Source: Hydnum rufescens UP504
Taxonomy: Eukaryota; Basidiomycota; Agaricomycetes; Cantharellales; Hydnaceae
Assembly (NCBI GenBank): GCA_014904985.1
Contig: MU129002.1
Coordinates: forward strand, 61,567-125,566
DNA: 64,000 nucleotides
Direction: 5' to 3'
Below, one piece after another: positions 45,584-57,099 of the stretch. Each line of letters opens with the position of its first letter. The first letter of the stretch is position 1. The notes under the pieces were generated by a model. That model was not told where the DNA came from. It was given only the letters and a program-made list of their open reading frames with translations, and ran no database searches. Made by a program: the position numbers and the translations under genes.

Positions 45584-46547
45584 TGTCAGGGTGACACTGC
45601 CATTGAAGCCACAAACAGAAAGAGGAAAGAGATTAATTAACCACATGCTATTGCAGTGGGAATCCTGAGTATACACCACACAACAAGGGACACACAAGTC
45701 TCACACCTATCGCAGTGGGAATCCTGAGAGATCAAAACTGGTGATCCCCCAACTGCGAAGGGCTATAAATACTATTTCCTGCACACAGCCTCCAGCCTTC
45801 CAGAGCCTTCTGCCAGCTTACAAGGCATTCCTCCCTTGAAACTGGATAGATTCCCTTAAGGAAAGGTGGAATAGGTTGCCCTGAGTGTCCTTTGCATCGG
45901 AATTAAGAGGGCCAGAACCAATTTGTCATTTGTGTTGGTGGAGCAAGGGGGGAGTCATGAGGAAGGGGTTGTCTTGTGAAAAATGGAGTTCGCGTCTGTT
46001 CGTTTTGCCCTTGGTACTGTTCGATGCACATTTTTAACAGCTTTCAGGGCGTGGTACTCACAAACAAATCCGATAAGAATTGGCTTCGAAAATCAAGAAA
46101 TACTCCTTGAGAGTATGAATCATGGAAAGATATTGTTACAGGGACTGCATTTTTGATCCATTCGTTTCATTTTTGGTACCGTTCGATAGGTACGATTCGT
46201 ATCTTTTTGGGAGCAGTCATTTCGGGTCGATCCGATCAAAACTGATGGAGAAATTCAAAAAATACTCCTTTAGAGTGGCATAATCCCTTTTTGAATCATG
46301 TGATGGGTCTGTGGGTCCAGAACAAAGGCCAGGCACGGTCCATGTCATTACATAATCACAATTCTTCGCCCTTAAGGCAAAGGAATGATGTGGAATGGTG
46401 GGTTTCGGACGTGTAGAATTTGGATTGCTTCTCCAATGAATGAAGGGTGTGAAAATTAAGAAATGGATGGACAATCAATTCATTTGTTTGGTGGGAAAAT
46501 TGGCCTTGGATGGTGTTTCTATGGTGTAGGGATTTATCCCTCCAACA
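45584..46547 (-). repeat. LTR-B-type copy inserted in the KDZ 3' part
   Basis: On the minus strand it runs from TGTTGGAGGGATAAATCCC (46547) to GTGTCACCCTGACA (45584), 964 bp with TG..CA ends. The 3' end matches the LTR before the gag at 17.4 kb, so this is that gypsy element's LTR. A TATAAATAC box lies near 45763 on the plus strand; on the minus strand the TATA-like signal is unclear. KDZ coding flanks it on both sides. No target duplication is visible. Confidence 0.78.
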
Positions 46548-47008
46548 TCCCGCAGGAATGCATGGTCTTGGTGAGGGTCATAGAATCCTGTCATGGGTGC
46601 AGCAGATTCGGATTCCATGGATCTGCATGAAGGTATCATCAGATCTATTTGTTTACCCCAGAAGCACACTAATGCTTCATAGCTTTACAAGTAGAATGGG
46701 CTAGATTGCATGCACAGATGCAGCAATGGACAGAAGAGGTCCAGCTCTTGAAAGAGGAAATGCAGCATGTTCTTGCATTTTGTGAGTACCAGGTGGATTG
46801 GTGGGACAAGCAGACATCATTATGGAGTAGTCTCATATTCAATAACCTTCGGGATGGTGTATGTGCATATGCCAAGAAGCAGGCATCCATCCACCACAAC
46901 CAGGCAAACAAATTTGCTAAATTATGGGCAAGTCCGGCGACTGTGACTGCGAATGAAACAGATCAGTTGGATGTTGAAGGACTTGCTGATGGAAGTGATG
47001 ACAACTAG

Positions 47009-48179
47009 ATCTCTTGTACTTGATAACCTTGAATCTACTTCCATGTTAAGAACTACTTCAGAACTGTACTACTGAAGCATGAAAAAGAAAATAGAGAAAC
47101 TGTTATTCCGCCAGGGGGTGATTGTCACAGTTGAAACCGCCAGAGGTATATAGGGAGGTCCAGACCTGATAAAACAAGCAATATGCCATAGCCTAGACTG
47201 CTGATGCACTCTGGAGCTAGTCATGCTTCAAGGACACCTGGGTTCAAATCCTGCAGTTGTTGCATTCTGATCAATTTTTGACATTGAATCACAATCCCAC
47301 TCAGGATTACCACTGTTACCGCCACACCAAGTTACTGTCTGGATACATGAATTAAGCATGGTAAAGTACCATGCTTCATATATCCACAGTACAGCGTGTT
47401 GTGCGACAACCAAGCTGTTAAACTTGAGTCTCCTGTAAATTCCACCTGAGTGGGGTGCCCTATCGAAACTGAATGGAAGAGGGACCTAACAAGTTTTAAT
47501 CAGGAATCCAACCTTGAATTTGGGGCTAAGGACGATAAATGTGACGCAAAGCCTGCAGATTCACATCTTCAAGTATTGTTCCAGCCATTAAGCAGTGTTG
47601 AAAATCCTGCATATGAGGGATGGATTGTAATTACAAGCACTACTGTCATCAGAAAACATGAACTCTCATTGCAAGACTATCCTCCATAAGGAAACCCGAG
47701 CAATGATGTGATGCCACCATTCTCACAGACAAAAATGCTCCATGAGTGTAGTCCCTGGTTCACGGACTGCCTGAATGCTCAAAGTACAAGAATTGAGGGT
47801 TCCCTTTGCACATCTAAGATAAGACCCAAATGGAAATACAGGCCCAGAAGGGGTGTTGAGAACAGCGAGACTAAGGATGAATCACAAGATCCACAGCTGT
47901 GTACCTGCCAGTATACAGGGACCTGTAATCTGGGTGTAGGTGTGGGCCCCAATATGAAGTTTCGTCTGTGAGCCCCCTCCTGGTCCCTAGTATCATTCAC
48001 TTGCCAAAATCAAGGGGTCCAGACCCTAGCGCAGACATCCTAAAACAGCAAGGCTAGCGACAGTGGGACAAGACTCACAGCAATCGAAATGAAAGAGCCT
48101 CATGAAGGTCTTCTAATCAATGTATTATCTAATCAGTTCATTGTGGCACAGCTTAAGGTGACAGTAGGATTTAGACAAA
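47009..48179 (+). other. Partly CpG-retaining interval, unassigned
   Basis: Short frames at 47450-47689 and 47708-47971 read protein-like (EHELSLQDYPP type, CTCQYTGTCNLGVGVG) and could belong to the HECT gene that follows, but no WW or C2 signature is visible. A GGTTCAAATCC box at about 47230 follows TAGCCTAGACTGC (about 47190), a possible tRNA-like remnant. Confidence 0.35.
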
Positions 48180-48832
48180 ACCCCCTGGGAAGCTACCTTA
48201 AATTCATTGGGACATGTCTTGGTTCAGTTACTCTCCATTGACAATTCTTGGATGCCTACTGCATCACCAGGTCCTACAAGATGACCCTGGAAAAAAGGAT
48301 TACACTTCCCAACCCTAAGAGCCATTTCGATGGAATGGTTACTATTGAGCTCAAATCTGGGGGTGTCAACATACCTGCCACTGAGGAAAATAACAAAGAA
48401 AATGTCAAGACTGTCATTGAGTACTGTGCTGAGTGCCGAGCGCATGAGGAATTTGACGCCTCCCTGCCTGGATCTGATGAACTTACCCCACAAGAGCTTA
48501 TCAATGTCCTCAACAAGCATGAGCTTGAGCTCCCCATTGGTGGCACATCTGATATTGATGCCAATGACTGGACAAAGCTCACAGCTTACCGGGAATATAG
48601 AACAAACGATGAGGTCATCCACTGGTCCGGACAGGTGACTCAAAGCTGGTCCATTGAGCATAAATCTCAACCACCATGACTTGCCATGGGGACATCACAA
48701 ATACTCGTTGCCAATACATCTTCTAAGGAGTCACGAAATGGGACGTGGAGCAACGCTCAACAGTTATCCCGACCATTTGTTATTGGGAAGTTTGAGCCAC
48801 ACACAAGACCGAGAAGGAGTCCTCATCCACAG
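48180..48832 (+). pseudogene. HECT-type E3 ubiquitin ligase fragment (Rsp5/NEDD4-like)
   Basis: The frame reads LKFIGTCLGSVTLH, TGA, QFLDAYCITRSYKM (about 48198-48280), then from 48320 VTIELKSGG, NIPATEENNKE, ELTPQELINVL, HELELPIGGTSDID, DWTKLTAYREY and DEVIHWSGQ. These match in order the C-lobe side of NEDD4/Rsp5-family HECT domains, which transfer ubiquitin from E2 to substrate. About 40 residues between the two blocks are deleted. The segment ends in sequence resembling the strand before the catalytic Cys loop, where LTR-A cuts it; the TCF-type catalytic Cys is not seen. It is a broken host-type gene or gene fragment. Confidence 0.8.
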
Positions 48833-50496
48833 TGTGGAAGATAAAAACATCCAGTATCAGAAAATGCGAATATCCATTGATCCCAGCCATTGGAATGATC
48901 ATGTGACCTATTACAAAATTAATTACGGCTATACATGAAAGCAGAGTTTGTTCAATTACTCCATCAGTTTTGATTGGAGAGGTACGCCCATATAACTCTC
49001 AGGAGGCCACGATTCACACCTTTCGAATGGTACCAAACACAAGTCGAACGGACCAAAAATGCACTCTCCAGGCCAATTTTACTGTCAAAACCCGGAATTT
49101 CCAGTAAACAACGAATTCCTCTGTCAGTTCACATCCAATCCTCTCAGAACAACCGCGCCTGGAAGGATATAGAAAATCCGCATCCAACAGTATTGAGCAC
49201 ATGAAGAACAGATCAAAACTGAACTCTGCAGAATGATATTACTACCAGAATCAACACCCATCAGTAAAAAACGAATTTCTCTGTCAGTTTGCACCGGATC
49301 TGCTCGGAACCACTGCACCCAGAAAGCTGTTAAAAATCGGCATTGAATGATATTAAGAACATCTATTACAGATGCAAACTGGTGTTTCTGCATCGAATCC
49401 CATCCCATGCACTTGTCCCCATTATCAACCAGCAACAAAAACATCTTAACCACTGGACTACAAACAAATTAATCTCCAAGAACTTGGAAATATCCTTTGA
49501 TTTCATCTCCCATTGCCACATATAACTTCTAGAACCTCACAGATAAGAAAGATAACACCTCCTTAGCAACCCTTTTGTTCTGTTTATGAATGACTCACCT
49601 TCCTTGCAACCACTTTATGAAAGATAACACCTTCTTAGCAACCCTTTTGTTCTGTTTATGAATGACTCACCTTCCTTGCAACCACTTTATGAAAGATAAC
49701 ACCTTCTTAGCAACCCTTTTGTTCTGTTTATGAATGACTCACCTTCCTTGCAACCACTTTATGAATGACTCACCTATCATGCAACCACCTTATGAATGAC
49801 TCACCCTCCTTGACAACCCTATTGTTCTCACATATGACTCACCTAGGAGTGAGTCATATTCTTTAAACACAGCCACCTTCAGAAAGGTATAAAAGCTGGT
49901 AGATTTTCCTGTATCCCCCCATCTTCTCACTACTGGAATATACTACTGTCTACAAAATCTGCTTGCATCTGAAGAGAGTACTGATCTGAAAGCCATCTGG
50001 AGCTAAGTCATATACAAGGTTGTTAAGACTAAGTCACTGGAAGCCCTCTATGCAAAATACTAAGCCAAGGATAGTTGCAGGACCTAAGGGTAGAGTTGCT
50101 GGACATCCAAGGGAAGGTGAGTAATAACAAAGTCAAGTCAGAAGAAGAAAGAAATACATTAACACACTGAATCAAGCTTAAACTAGTCCAGAACCCTCTT
50201 TAGAATCTGCATTTTGACCAGGAGGACACAAATAGGTACACACAAATAGCAGTAAACAGTTCAATACAACATGTATAAGCCTTTTCACAAGCATCCCATG
50301 ATATATCATTGACTATAGCTAGTCCATACCATCACCTTACCATCACTGAATTCCATACACAATTTGTTAGAGAGTGATCAACCATCAGAGCAAACCAGCC
50401 CATTGAATAAAAACAGAAATACAGTCTCCCATCTACACACTGGCTGAACCAGAGTTTGATTTGACAGTCATCAGAGCTCCCAATCTTTCTTCTATA
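48833..50496 (+). repeat. LTR-A inserted in the HECT fragment
   Basis: 1664 bp with flanks ACAG (48829-48832) and ATGG (50497-50500). Both are single CpG-type changes from ACGG, so a 4-bp duplication is likely. It carries the longest TGACTCA array of the window, a TATAAAAG box and the reverse-strand tRNA-like block (49370-49475). Confidence 0.9.
49591..49895 (+). promoter_or_regulatory. LTR-A promoter: seven TGASTCA sites and TATA box
   Basis: TGACTCA at 49591, 49673, 49735, 49766, 49797 and 49835, and TGAGTCA at 49850, precede TATAAAAG at 49888. The sites lie in a degenerate tandem repeat whose unit number varies between LTR copies. TGA(C/G)TCA is the core recognised by Gcn4/AP-1-type bZIP factors, which suggests control by a starvation- or stress-linked bZIP. 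That link is inference. Confidence 0.7.
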
Positions 50497-51200
50497 ATGG
50501 ACAGAATGGAATGGTATTGGATATCTATGACTGCAAGTCAGTCTGACCCCATGGGACATGCTTTGAATATTAGAGGCTATCGCAAGGGAATCACTGCCAT
50601 TATGTCATACTGAAAATACTAGGACTGAGTTTACTGTGAGCCTGAGGCCAGACCCAATAATGGGAGAGCGTTCGAGCTCCCCCATGGTTGGGATCTGGAA
50701 AGGTTGCAAGGACAGCCACCAAGACATGACCAAGCTGACTGAAGCTCCTATGACTCACAGAGTGGACATTAATGGTATTTTGGGGGACAGTACTCTAGAG
50801 CCTAAACCCAGCAGGTTGTCCAACCCATTCAGGACCGTGAAACCTGAGTTGATAAAGAGATCCTCACAATCTGGACATTCTGTCATGGCAGTGAGCTCTG
50901 CCTTAGTTAGGAAGGACAAGCATATATCACGAAATGGTCCCATGTCCAGCTTGAAGTCAAGATTCAGAGGATATGATTTGATATATGTTGACTGAGTTGA
51001 TGGTTTGGCAGTGGACTGCTTCCTGCTTGAGAGACTGGTGACCCCACTGGGCACTTCACCCATGACTTCAGCATTTGGGAATTTGGAATGAGGGCACCTG
51101 GGATGAGTATTCACTGCCATGGATATGGAGGGATTGACAGAGAGCTGTGAGGATGATGGCAATGAAGTAGAACTTTGTTTGTGAATCAATCACTTCATGG
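50497..51200 (-). CDS. Hypothetical minus-strand frame, 144 codons
   Basis: The frame 51189-50755 is uninterrupted: Ser/Thr-rich N-terminus, then DICLSFLTKAELTAMTECPDCEDLF, a possible short Cys pair (CPDC). A plus-strand frame over the same bases (50636-50995) is almost as long. I cannot choose between them with certainty and recognise neither. It lies next to the disrupted HECT fragment and may be unrelated. Confidence 0.3.
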
Positions 51201-52329
51201 TCATGTTCATTGTGCTGCAAGCAGACAAGGGATTTGGTGATTATAGGAGTACTGAGTTTAGTGACAAAGGAACATGCCTGGAAGGCATACAACACAGACT
51301 TGGCTGCTAGACATGTCCTTCACCACCATGCATTGAAAAGAGGGTATGATAAACAGGTCTAGAAGGTGCACAACACAGAGTTGGCTGCTGAGCATGTCCT
51401 TTGCCACCATGGGACAAAAAGATATTTTAATGAACAGATCTCAGTAGGCACAGTGCTTGTTTCTTTGGGGCAAGAGATGAGTAGTTAAAATAACAGTCTG
51501 AAATGGTCACAAACCTAGATGTACATCTCTGCAGCAGGTGAATTTGTGGATTCTGAGAAAGAAGTCCATTGAGAAGGCACACAAACACAGGCAAAGCCAC
51601 AATGCAAGTCTCTGCTGACATGGAGAGGCATTTGGAAATTCCAGCTGTCAAAAATTTGACACTCTGTACTGGAATTACCCATTCATAGGCCTCCAGTGAG
51701 TATACCTTTGCCTTCTAAGTACCTTGTTCACTGATATCCTCTATTCTTATTTAGACACCTTGTTTCATCTATCATAGCAGGGATGTGGTTGCCAGGTGTT
51801 AGCCTTGGCCAATCATGTCCTCCAATGTGACCAGGTACTTCTCATCAAGCCACCCATCCTCTCATTCTCATTTTTCTCCAGGAAGCAATATGTGTTCATC
51901 AACAGAATCCTTGGTACTTCTGAAAACTTTCATGCATGCTTGTGGAACCAATCTCTCAGTCTTCTCTGGCTGTGTGGGTTAGCTCATCTCATTGCCTTCT
52001 GTTGTTGCCTCAAAATGTGCATTTATTGCATCTGGTGGCATCCCCAGGTAGGTTTATTTGTTCTCAGGCTTTATTCATGCTTGATTTGAGATCCCTCAAA
52101 AGGCACAGCTCTACCTACTGCAGACTCCCTGCAATGCATCCCCAATGATTGGATGTTATAATATCAATGATATCATGATTGACAGTGTTGATCTAGAGAA
52201 CTGTCCCTGCATCATTTGGATCCTCTGTTGTAGTTTTGAGACTGACCAGCATGCCAAAACAGAAGGTAAGTGGTTCAGTCCACAGGTATGTCCACTAATC
52301 ACTGACTCTTGCTAAGGATAGGTTTCTGC
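51201..52329. other. No confident gene
   Basis: A duplicated ~60-bp phrase (TTGGCTGCTRAGACATGTCCTT type, near 51300 and 51380) and a frame at 51796-52089 with a hydrophobic Cys-rich stretch. Nothing is recognisable. Confidence 0.4.
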
Positions 52330-53771
52330 TATAGAAGAAGGGTTAGGAGCTCTGATGACTGTCAAATCAAACTCTGGTTCAGCCAGTGTGTAGATGGGAG
52401 ACTGTATTTGTGTTGTTATTCAATGGGCAACCATCACTCTCTAACAAGATGTGTATGGTATTTAGCAAGGATAATATTGTGATATGGACAAGCTATAGTC
52501 AATGATATATCATGAGATGCTTGTGAAAGGCTTATACATATTGTGTTGGATTATTTACTGCTATTTGTGTGTACCTATTTGTGTCCTCCTGGTCAAAATG
52601 CAGATTTCAAGAGAGTTCTAGACCAGTATCTGCTTGATTCAGTGTGGTAACATGTTTCTTTCTTCTTCCTGACTTGACTTTGTTATTGCTTACTTTTCCT
52701 TGGATGTCCAGCAACTCTAACCTTAGGTCCTGCAACTATCCTTGGCTTAGTATTTTGTGTAGAGGGCTTCTAGTGACTTAGTCTTAACAATCTTGTATAT
52801 GAATTAGCTCCAGATCACTTTTAGATCAGTACTTTCTTCAGATGCAAGCAGATTTGTAGATGGTAGTGTATTCCTAGTAGTGAGGAGATGGGGGGATACA
52901 GGAAAATATACCAGCTTTTATACCTTTCCAAGGTGGCTGTGTTTGGAGATAAATGACTCACTCATACGTGAGTCATATGTGAGAACAATAGGGTTGCAAG
53001 GAAGGTAAGTCACTCATAAACAGAACAATAGGGTTGTCAAGGAGGCTGTTATCTTGGTATCTGTGAAGCTCTGGGAGTCATTTCTGGCAATGGGAGATGA
53101 AATCAAAGGATATTTCTGAGTTCTTGGAGATTAATTTGTCTGTAGTCCAGTGGTTAAGATGTTTATATCACTGGTTAATAATGGAAACAATGTGCATGGG
53201 GTTGGATTTGATATGGATACTGCAGTTTATATCCATTATATGTGTTCTTGGTATCATTTGATGTGGATTTTTTGATAGCTTTCTGGATGCAGTGATTCTG
53301 TGCAGATCAGACATGAATTGATGGAGAAATTCATAAATTACTAGGAGGTGTTGATTTTCACAGTAATATTGATCTGTAGAGTGCAGTTTTGGTATGTTCT
53401 TGGCATGCTCAGTATCCTTCAATGTGGATTTTTAACAGCTTTCTAGACATTCTGGTTCTGAGCAGATTGGATGCAAATTCATGGAGGAATTCATTAAATA
53501 CTGGAAGATTTAGATTTTGATAGCAAAATCATTCTGGAGAGTGCAGTGTTGATCTGTTCTTGGCATGCTTGGTAGCATTGGAAACTGGTGAATTGTAGCT
53601 TTCCAAGCACTATATGGGTGAGCATTTCTGATCAAAACTGATGGAGTAATCAAATGAATTCTGTTTTCATGCATAGCCATAATTAATTTCATAATAGGTC
53701 ACATGATCATTCCATAGGCTGGGATCAATAGAAATTTGCATTTTCTGATACTGGATGTTTTTATCTTCCCA
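52330..53771 (-). repeat. LTR-A, probable 3' LTR of the inverted M copy
   Basis: On the minus strand it runs from TGGGAAGAT (one base lost from TGTGGAAGAT) at 53771 to TTCTATA at 52330. The left junction is the same CACCATC as at 37091. It belongs to the other LTR-A subfamily from the 37092 copy. Confidence 0.82.
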
Positions 53772-56700
53772 GATGGTGAACACTTTTAATTGCAGCCCCT
53801 TGCAATGTCTTTTTGTCTTCCCCTGGCTTATACAACTGAGCCTGAATCACCTTTCCTTGTTTAGTACTACCATTTCCATCCTTCAAACCAAAGCAAGATC
53901 TCCTGCAAGTTTATACTTTGAATTTGGTGATAGAAGTCACTTATTGTTGGGTATGGATCTTTAATATCCATGTTTTCAATAGTTTTTTCTTTGTATAAGT
54001 CCTGGATTATTAAGTGAATACCCACTTTGGATAACATTGTTCAGGCAGAGGTCACGAGAATCTGTGGAGAAGGTTTGATGAGGCACAGATATGTTCTCTG
54101 GAATGCAGAGAAGAAGGACAAATTCAATTTTGAGGTTGTGACATAATGAGGGTTGATTGTATAATGGTTCCCCAAACTCATACATGGTCCAGCCAACTCT
54201 TTTGGCCTTTATAATGCCATTGAATGTGACTGGGGGGTTTGGGAAATAATGGATAATTGTATGAGATTCAAGGTGGGTGAATGGTTCAGGATAGGGATAG
54301 TTGAACTGCCAGTAAATGATCATGTGAAGTTGCAATGGCATGGTGAACACTTTTGATTTGTGCCTTGGGAATAGTGGTTTGATTTGTTTTTATGTCATTT
54401 TTGCATCTGTAGGTCTGCAATCATGTGTCAATTTTTGATTTTGCGTAGGCTTCCCATGAGTTCAGTGTGGAAGATAAAAACATCCAGTATCAGAAAATGC
54501 AAAATCACACCACTTCCAGCCTTTGGACAATCACATGACCAATTACAAAATTAATTATGGCTATGTGTGGAAACTGAATTTGTTCTGTAACTCCATCAGT
54601 TTTGATCAGAAACATACACCCATGTGACACTTGGAAACTACAATTCATGCCTTTCAAATGGTACCAAACACAAGTTGAATGGACCAAAACTGCACTCTCC
54701 AGGCCAATTTTACTACCAAAATCCAGAATTTCCAGTAAAAAATGAATTTCTTCATCAGTTCGCATCCAATCCTCTCTAAACCACCACACCTAGAAAGACA
54801 TTAAAATTCTACATCAAATGGTACTGAGCATGTGGAGACCAGATCAAAAATGCACTCTACAGAATGATATTACTATCAGAATCAGCACCTGTCAGTAAAA
54901 AATGAATTCCTCTGTCAGTTTGCATCCAATCTGCTCAGAACTGCTACACCCAGAAAGCTATTAAAAGTCTGCATCAAATGGTACTGAGCCCATTATGGAT
55001 ACAAACTGCTCTCTCTGCATTGAATCCCACCCCATGCACTTGTTCCTATTATTAACCAGTAACAAAAACACCTTAACCACTGGACTAGGCTCAGATTAAT
55101 CTCCAAAACCCAGAGATGTCCCTTAATTTCACTTCCCATGAGCTCCAAGACACATCACAAGACCAGTGACATCATGCTCCAACTACTCCACAAGCTCAGC
55201 GAATGAGTGACATCATTCCCTTTATGAATCCTTTTGTTCTCTTTATGAATGACATAACTATGATATCACTATGACATCACACTCTATGGATGACTCAGCT
55301 ATGACTGCATTATGACATCATTTTGTTATTTCTCTTTTGTTCTACTCCACTATGATCTCATAGCTTTATTACTCTTATGTTCTTGCTCCATGCACAGCCA
55401 CCTTCAGAAAGGTATATAAGCTAGCAGATTTTCTTGTACCCCCCCCATCTCCTCACTTTGGAAATCAACCACTGTCTACTACTGTCAACCATTCTGCTTA
55501 TAATCTAAAGAACAGTCTATCTAAAGCCATCTGGAGCTAAGTTATCTTCAGGGTTGTTGAGACCAAGCTACAGGAAGCCATCTATGTGAAATACTAAAGC
55601 CAAGGATAGTTGCAGAACCTAAGGTTAGAGTTGCTGGACATCCAAGGAAAAAGTAAACATAATGAAATACAAGTCAGGAAAGAAGATAGAAGCATACTAA
55701 CAAAACTAACCAAGCACTGACCTTCTATAACCCACAGATATCCACATTTTGACCAGGAGGATGTAAACAAGGACACACAAATATCAGTAAACAAATGAAC
55801 ACAACACAAGCATGTATAAGCCTTTCTACAAGCATCCTCCACATATAAGCCTTCCTATAAGCATCTACAATATATCATTGACTATAGCTAGTCCATATCA
55901 CATTCCATTCTCCAATAAACACATACACATCTTGCAGAGAGTGATCAACCATTGAAGTGAACCAACCCATTTGAATAAAACAGAAACACAGTCTCCCATC
56001 TACACACTGGCTGAACCAGATTTTGATTTGACAGTCATTGGAGCTCCCAACCCTTCTTCTATATTGGATCCCTTCATTGATCAGCAGGGTTGCTTGTTTT
56101 CATATTTTTCTATTGCCTCCTTTTTATGTCAATGTCATCAGAATGCTGGGGGAGGTGGAGTTTTATTCCATAAACAATTATACAATGGTAGGAATTGTGT
56201 GGGTGAAATACAGGTAAGGGCACTCTTCATCCTCCATGTCTCCAGTTACTACAATAATTTGGGTGATTCAAATGAGGAGGTGGCCATCTGAACTGAAATC
56301 TCAGATTCAGACTTGATTCAGGTGGGCAAAATAGAAATGTTTGTTGTTGTTTTTGGTGTCAGGATAAAATATGCCAAATTCCCCTACTCATAGTGATAGA
56401 AAGGGTGATTTGTGGGTAGTTGCAAATACCTTTAAGCCAATTTCAGTCTCCAGCATTGTTGCAAAGTCTTGACATGAAAGAGATTTTCATCAGCAGTCAA
56501 ATTTTAATTATTGCTTGAGCTTTTGATTTCGCCTAGGTTCCTGTATGGTTAATGAGCATTCTTAATGATTGTGGTTTTCATATACTGATTGAGCTCATAG
56601 CTTTCAAGGTTGAAGTAGAGTGGTTTTTTGGACTATGGATGGAGGTGTTTGATCTGTGTTTTTAATGACTTTTATATCCAGTTGTTTGACTTCTGGCACA

Positions 56701-57040
56701 TGATCAAATTTGCAATTTCACATCCCCCCCTTTTCCTTTTATGGTGTTTTCATTTATCTGAGTGTTTTTCATAAAATTTTCATTCAAATTTTTATATAGA
56801 GGGGGTTTGACAATGATGAGGGTTTATTTGGGCAGATGGTGGGTGAATGTAGGAAGGTAGATCACTTCTCTATCAACATTTCCATACACAATCAACCTTA
56901 TCTGCACCCTTACATGGAAATCAGGGCCATCAGAGTGGTCTCAAGTTACACAGTATGACTCAATATGAGCAATTGTATATGTTTGGATTGTAGTTGGCCC
57001 TAGCCCCCATCCATCTTGAGCCAAACAAGCTCTCCTGTCA
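53772..57040 (-). mobile_element. Element M, second copy, 3' part only (inverted)
   Basis: On the minus strand this parallels 29590-32760 plus 36947-37091 of the first copy. It includes the end of ORF 2 (about 56990-56830), an A-rich spacer, the GGGGAATTTGGCATATTTTATCC junction (empty LTR site) and the ORF 3 frame 54350-53976. It is interrupted by LTR-A at 54467-56063. The upstream part is lost where the second KDZ gene begins. pol is absent. Confidence 0.8.
54467..56063 (+). repeat. LTR-A inserted in the second M copy
   Basis: 1597 bp, TGTGG..TTCTATA, with flanks TCAG (54463-54466) and TTGG (56064-56067). Both are one CpG-type step from TCGG, consistent with a 4-bp duplication. It is inserted in the opposite direction to its host element. 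Confidence 0.88.
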
Positions 57041-57099
57041 CACATGATGGAAGCATGCACAGGCTCACCAGTGGGGTAACAATGCCCTCCCATCTCTCA

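Larger units (their letters stand above)
39400..47008 (+). pseudogene. KDZ transposase (CxC2-like), split by LTR insertions
   Basis: N-terminal exons: LEWSHVHNEFLDELLQYDGHRD (about 39727-39790) in a divergent frame, a Cys cluster CNDCFDHDMVCRQCC (about 39850-39892), a 61-bp intron (39932-39992), then GLTVYLGHKG and LHRGWFPA to 40207. Sequence resumes at 43320, giving ATIHQPRMC in frame. The core follows: LMMLKRAGHGHEDSGV, CPHPGINLP, AADANF (first Asp), NMDYIIFSSLQ, LLSYDIFCQW (second Asp), VPKFHLPAHK and TDGEGIEHDW (Glu). Introns are at 44140-44208 and 44601-44655. The C-terminal helices (WTEEVQLLKEEM, GVCAYAKKQASIHH) end at 47008. The catalytic D-D-E is present, but stops, frameshifts and 4 kb of insertions make the gene dead. 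Confidence 0.88.

Noticed and set aside
45584..46547. Simple insertion with target duplication for the LTR-B-type copy in KDZ
   Set aside because: Flanks TAAAG and TCCCG do not match; a deletion or exchange probably accompanied it.
48274..48582. Minus-strand frames over the HECT fragment
   Set aside because: They are shadows of the plus-strand HECT coding sequence, which has ordered family motifs.
50636..50760. WW domain (ELPHGWDLERLQG) linked to the HECT fragment
   Set aside because: One W and a weak context only; the second Trp and the Tyr-Phe core are missing, and the position after the HECT block is wrong for Rsp5.
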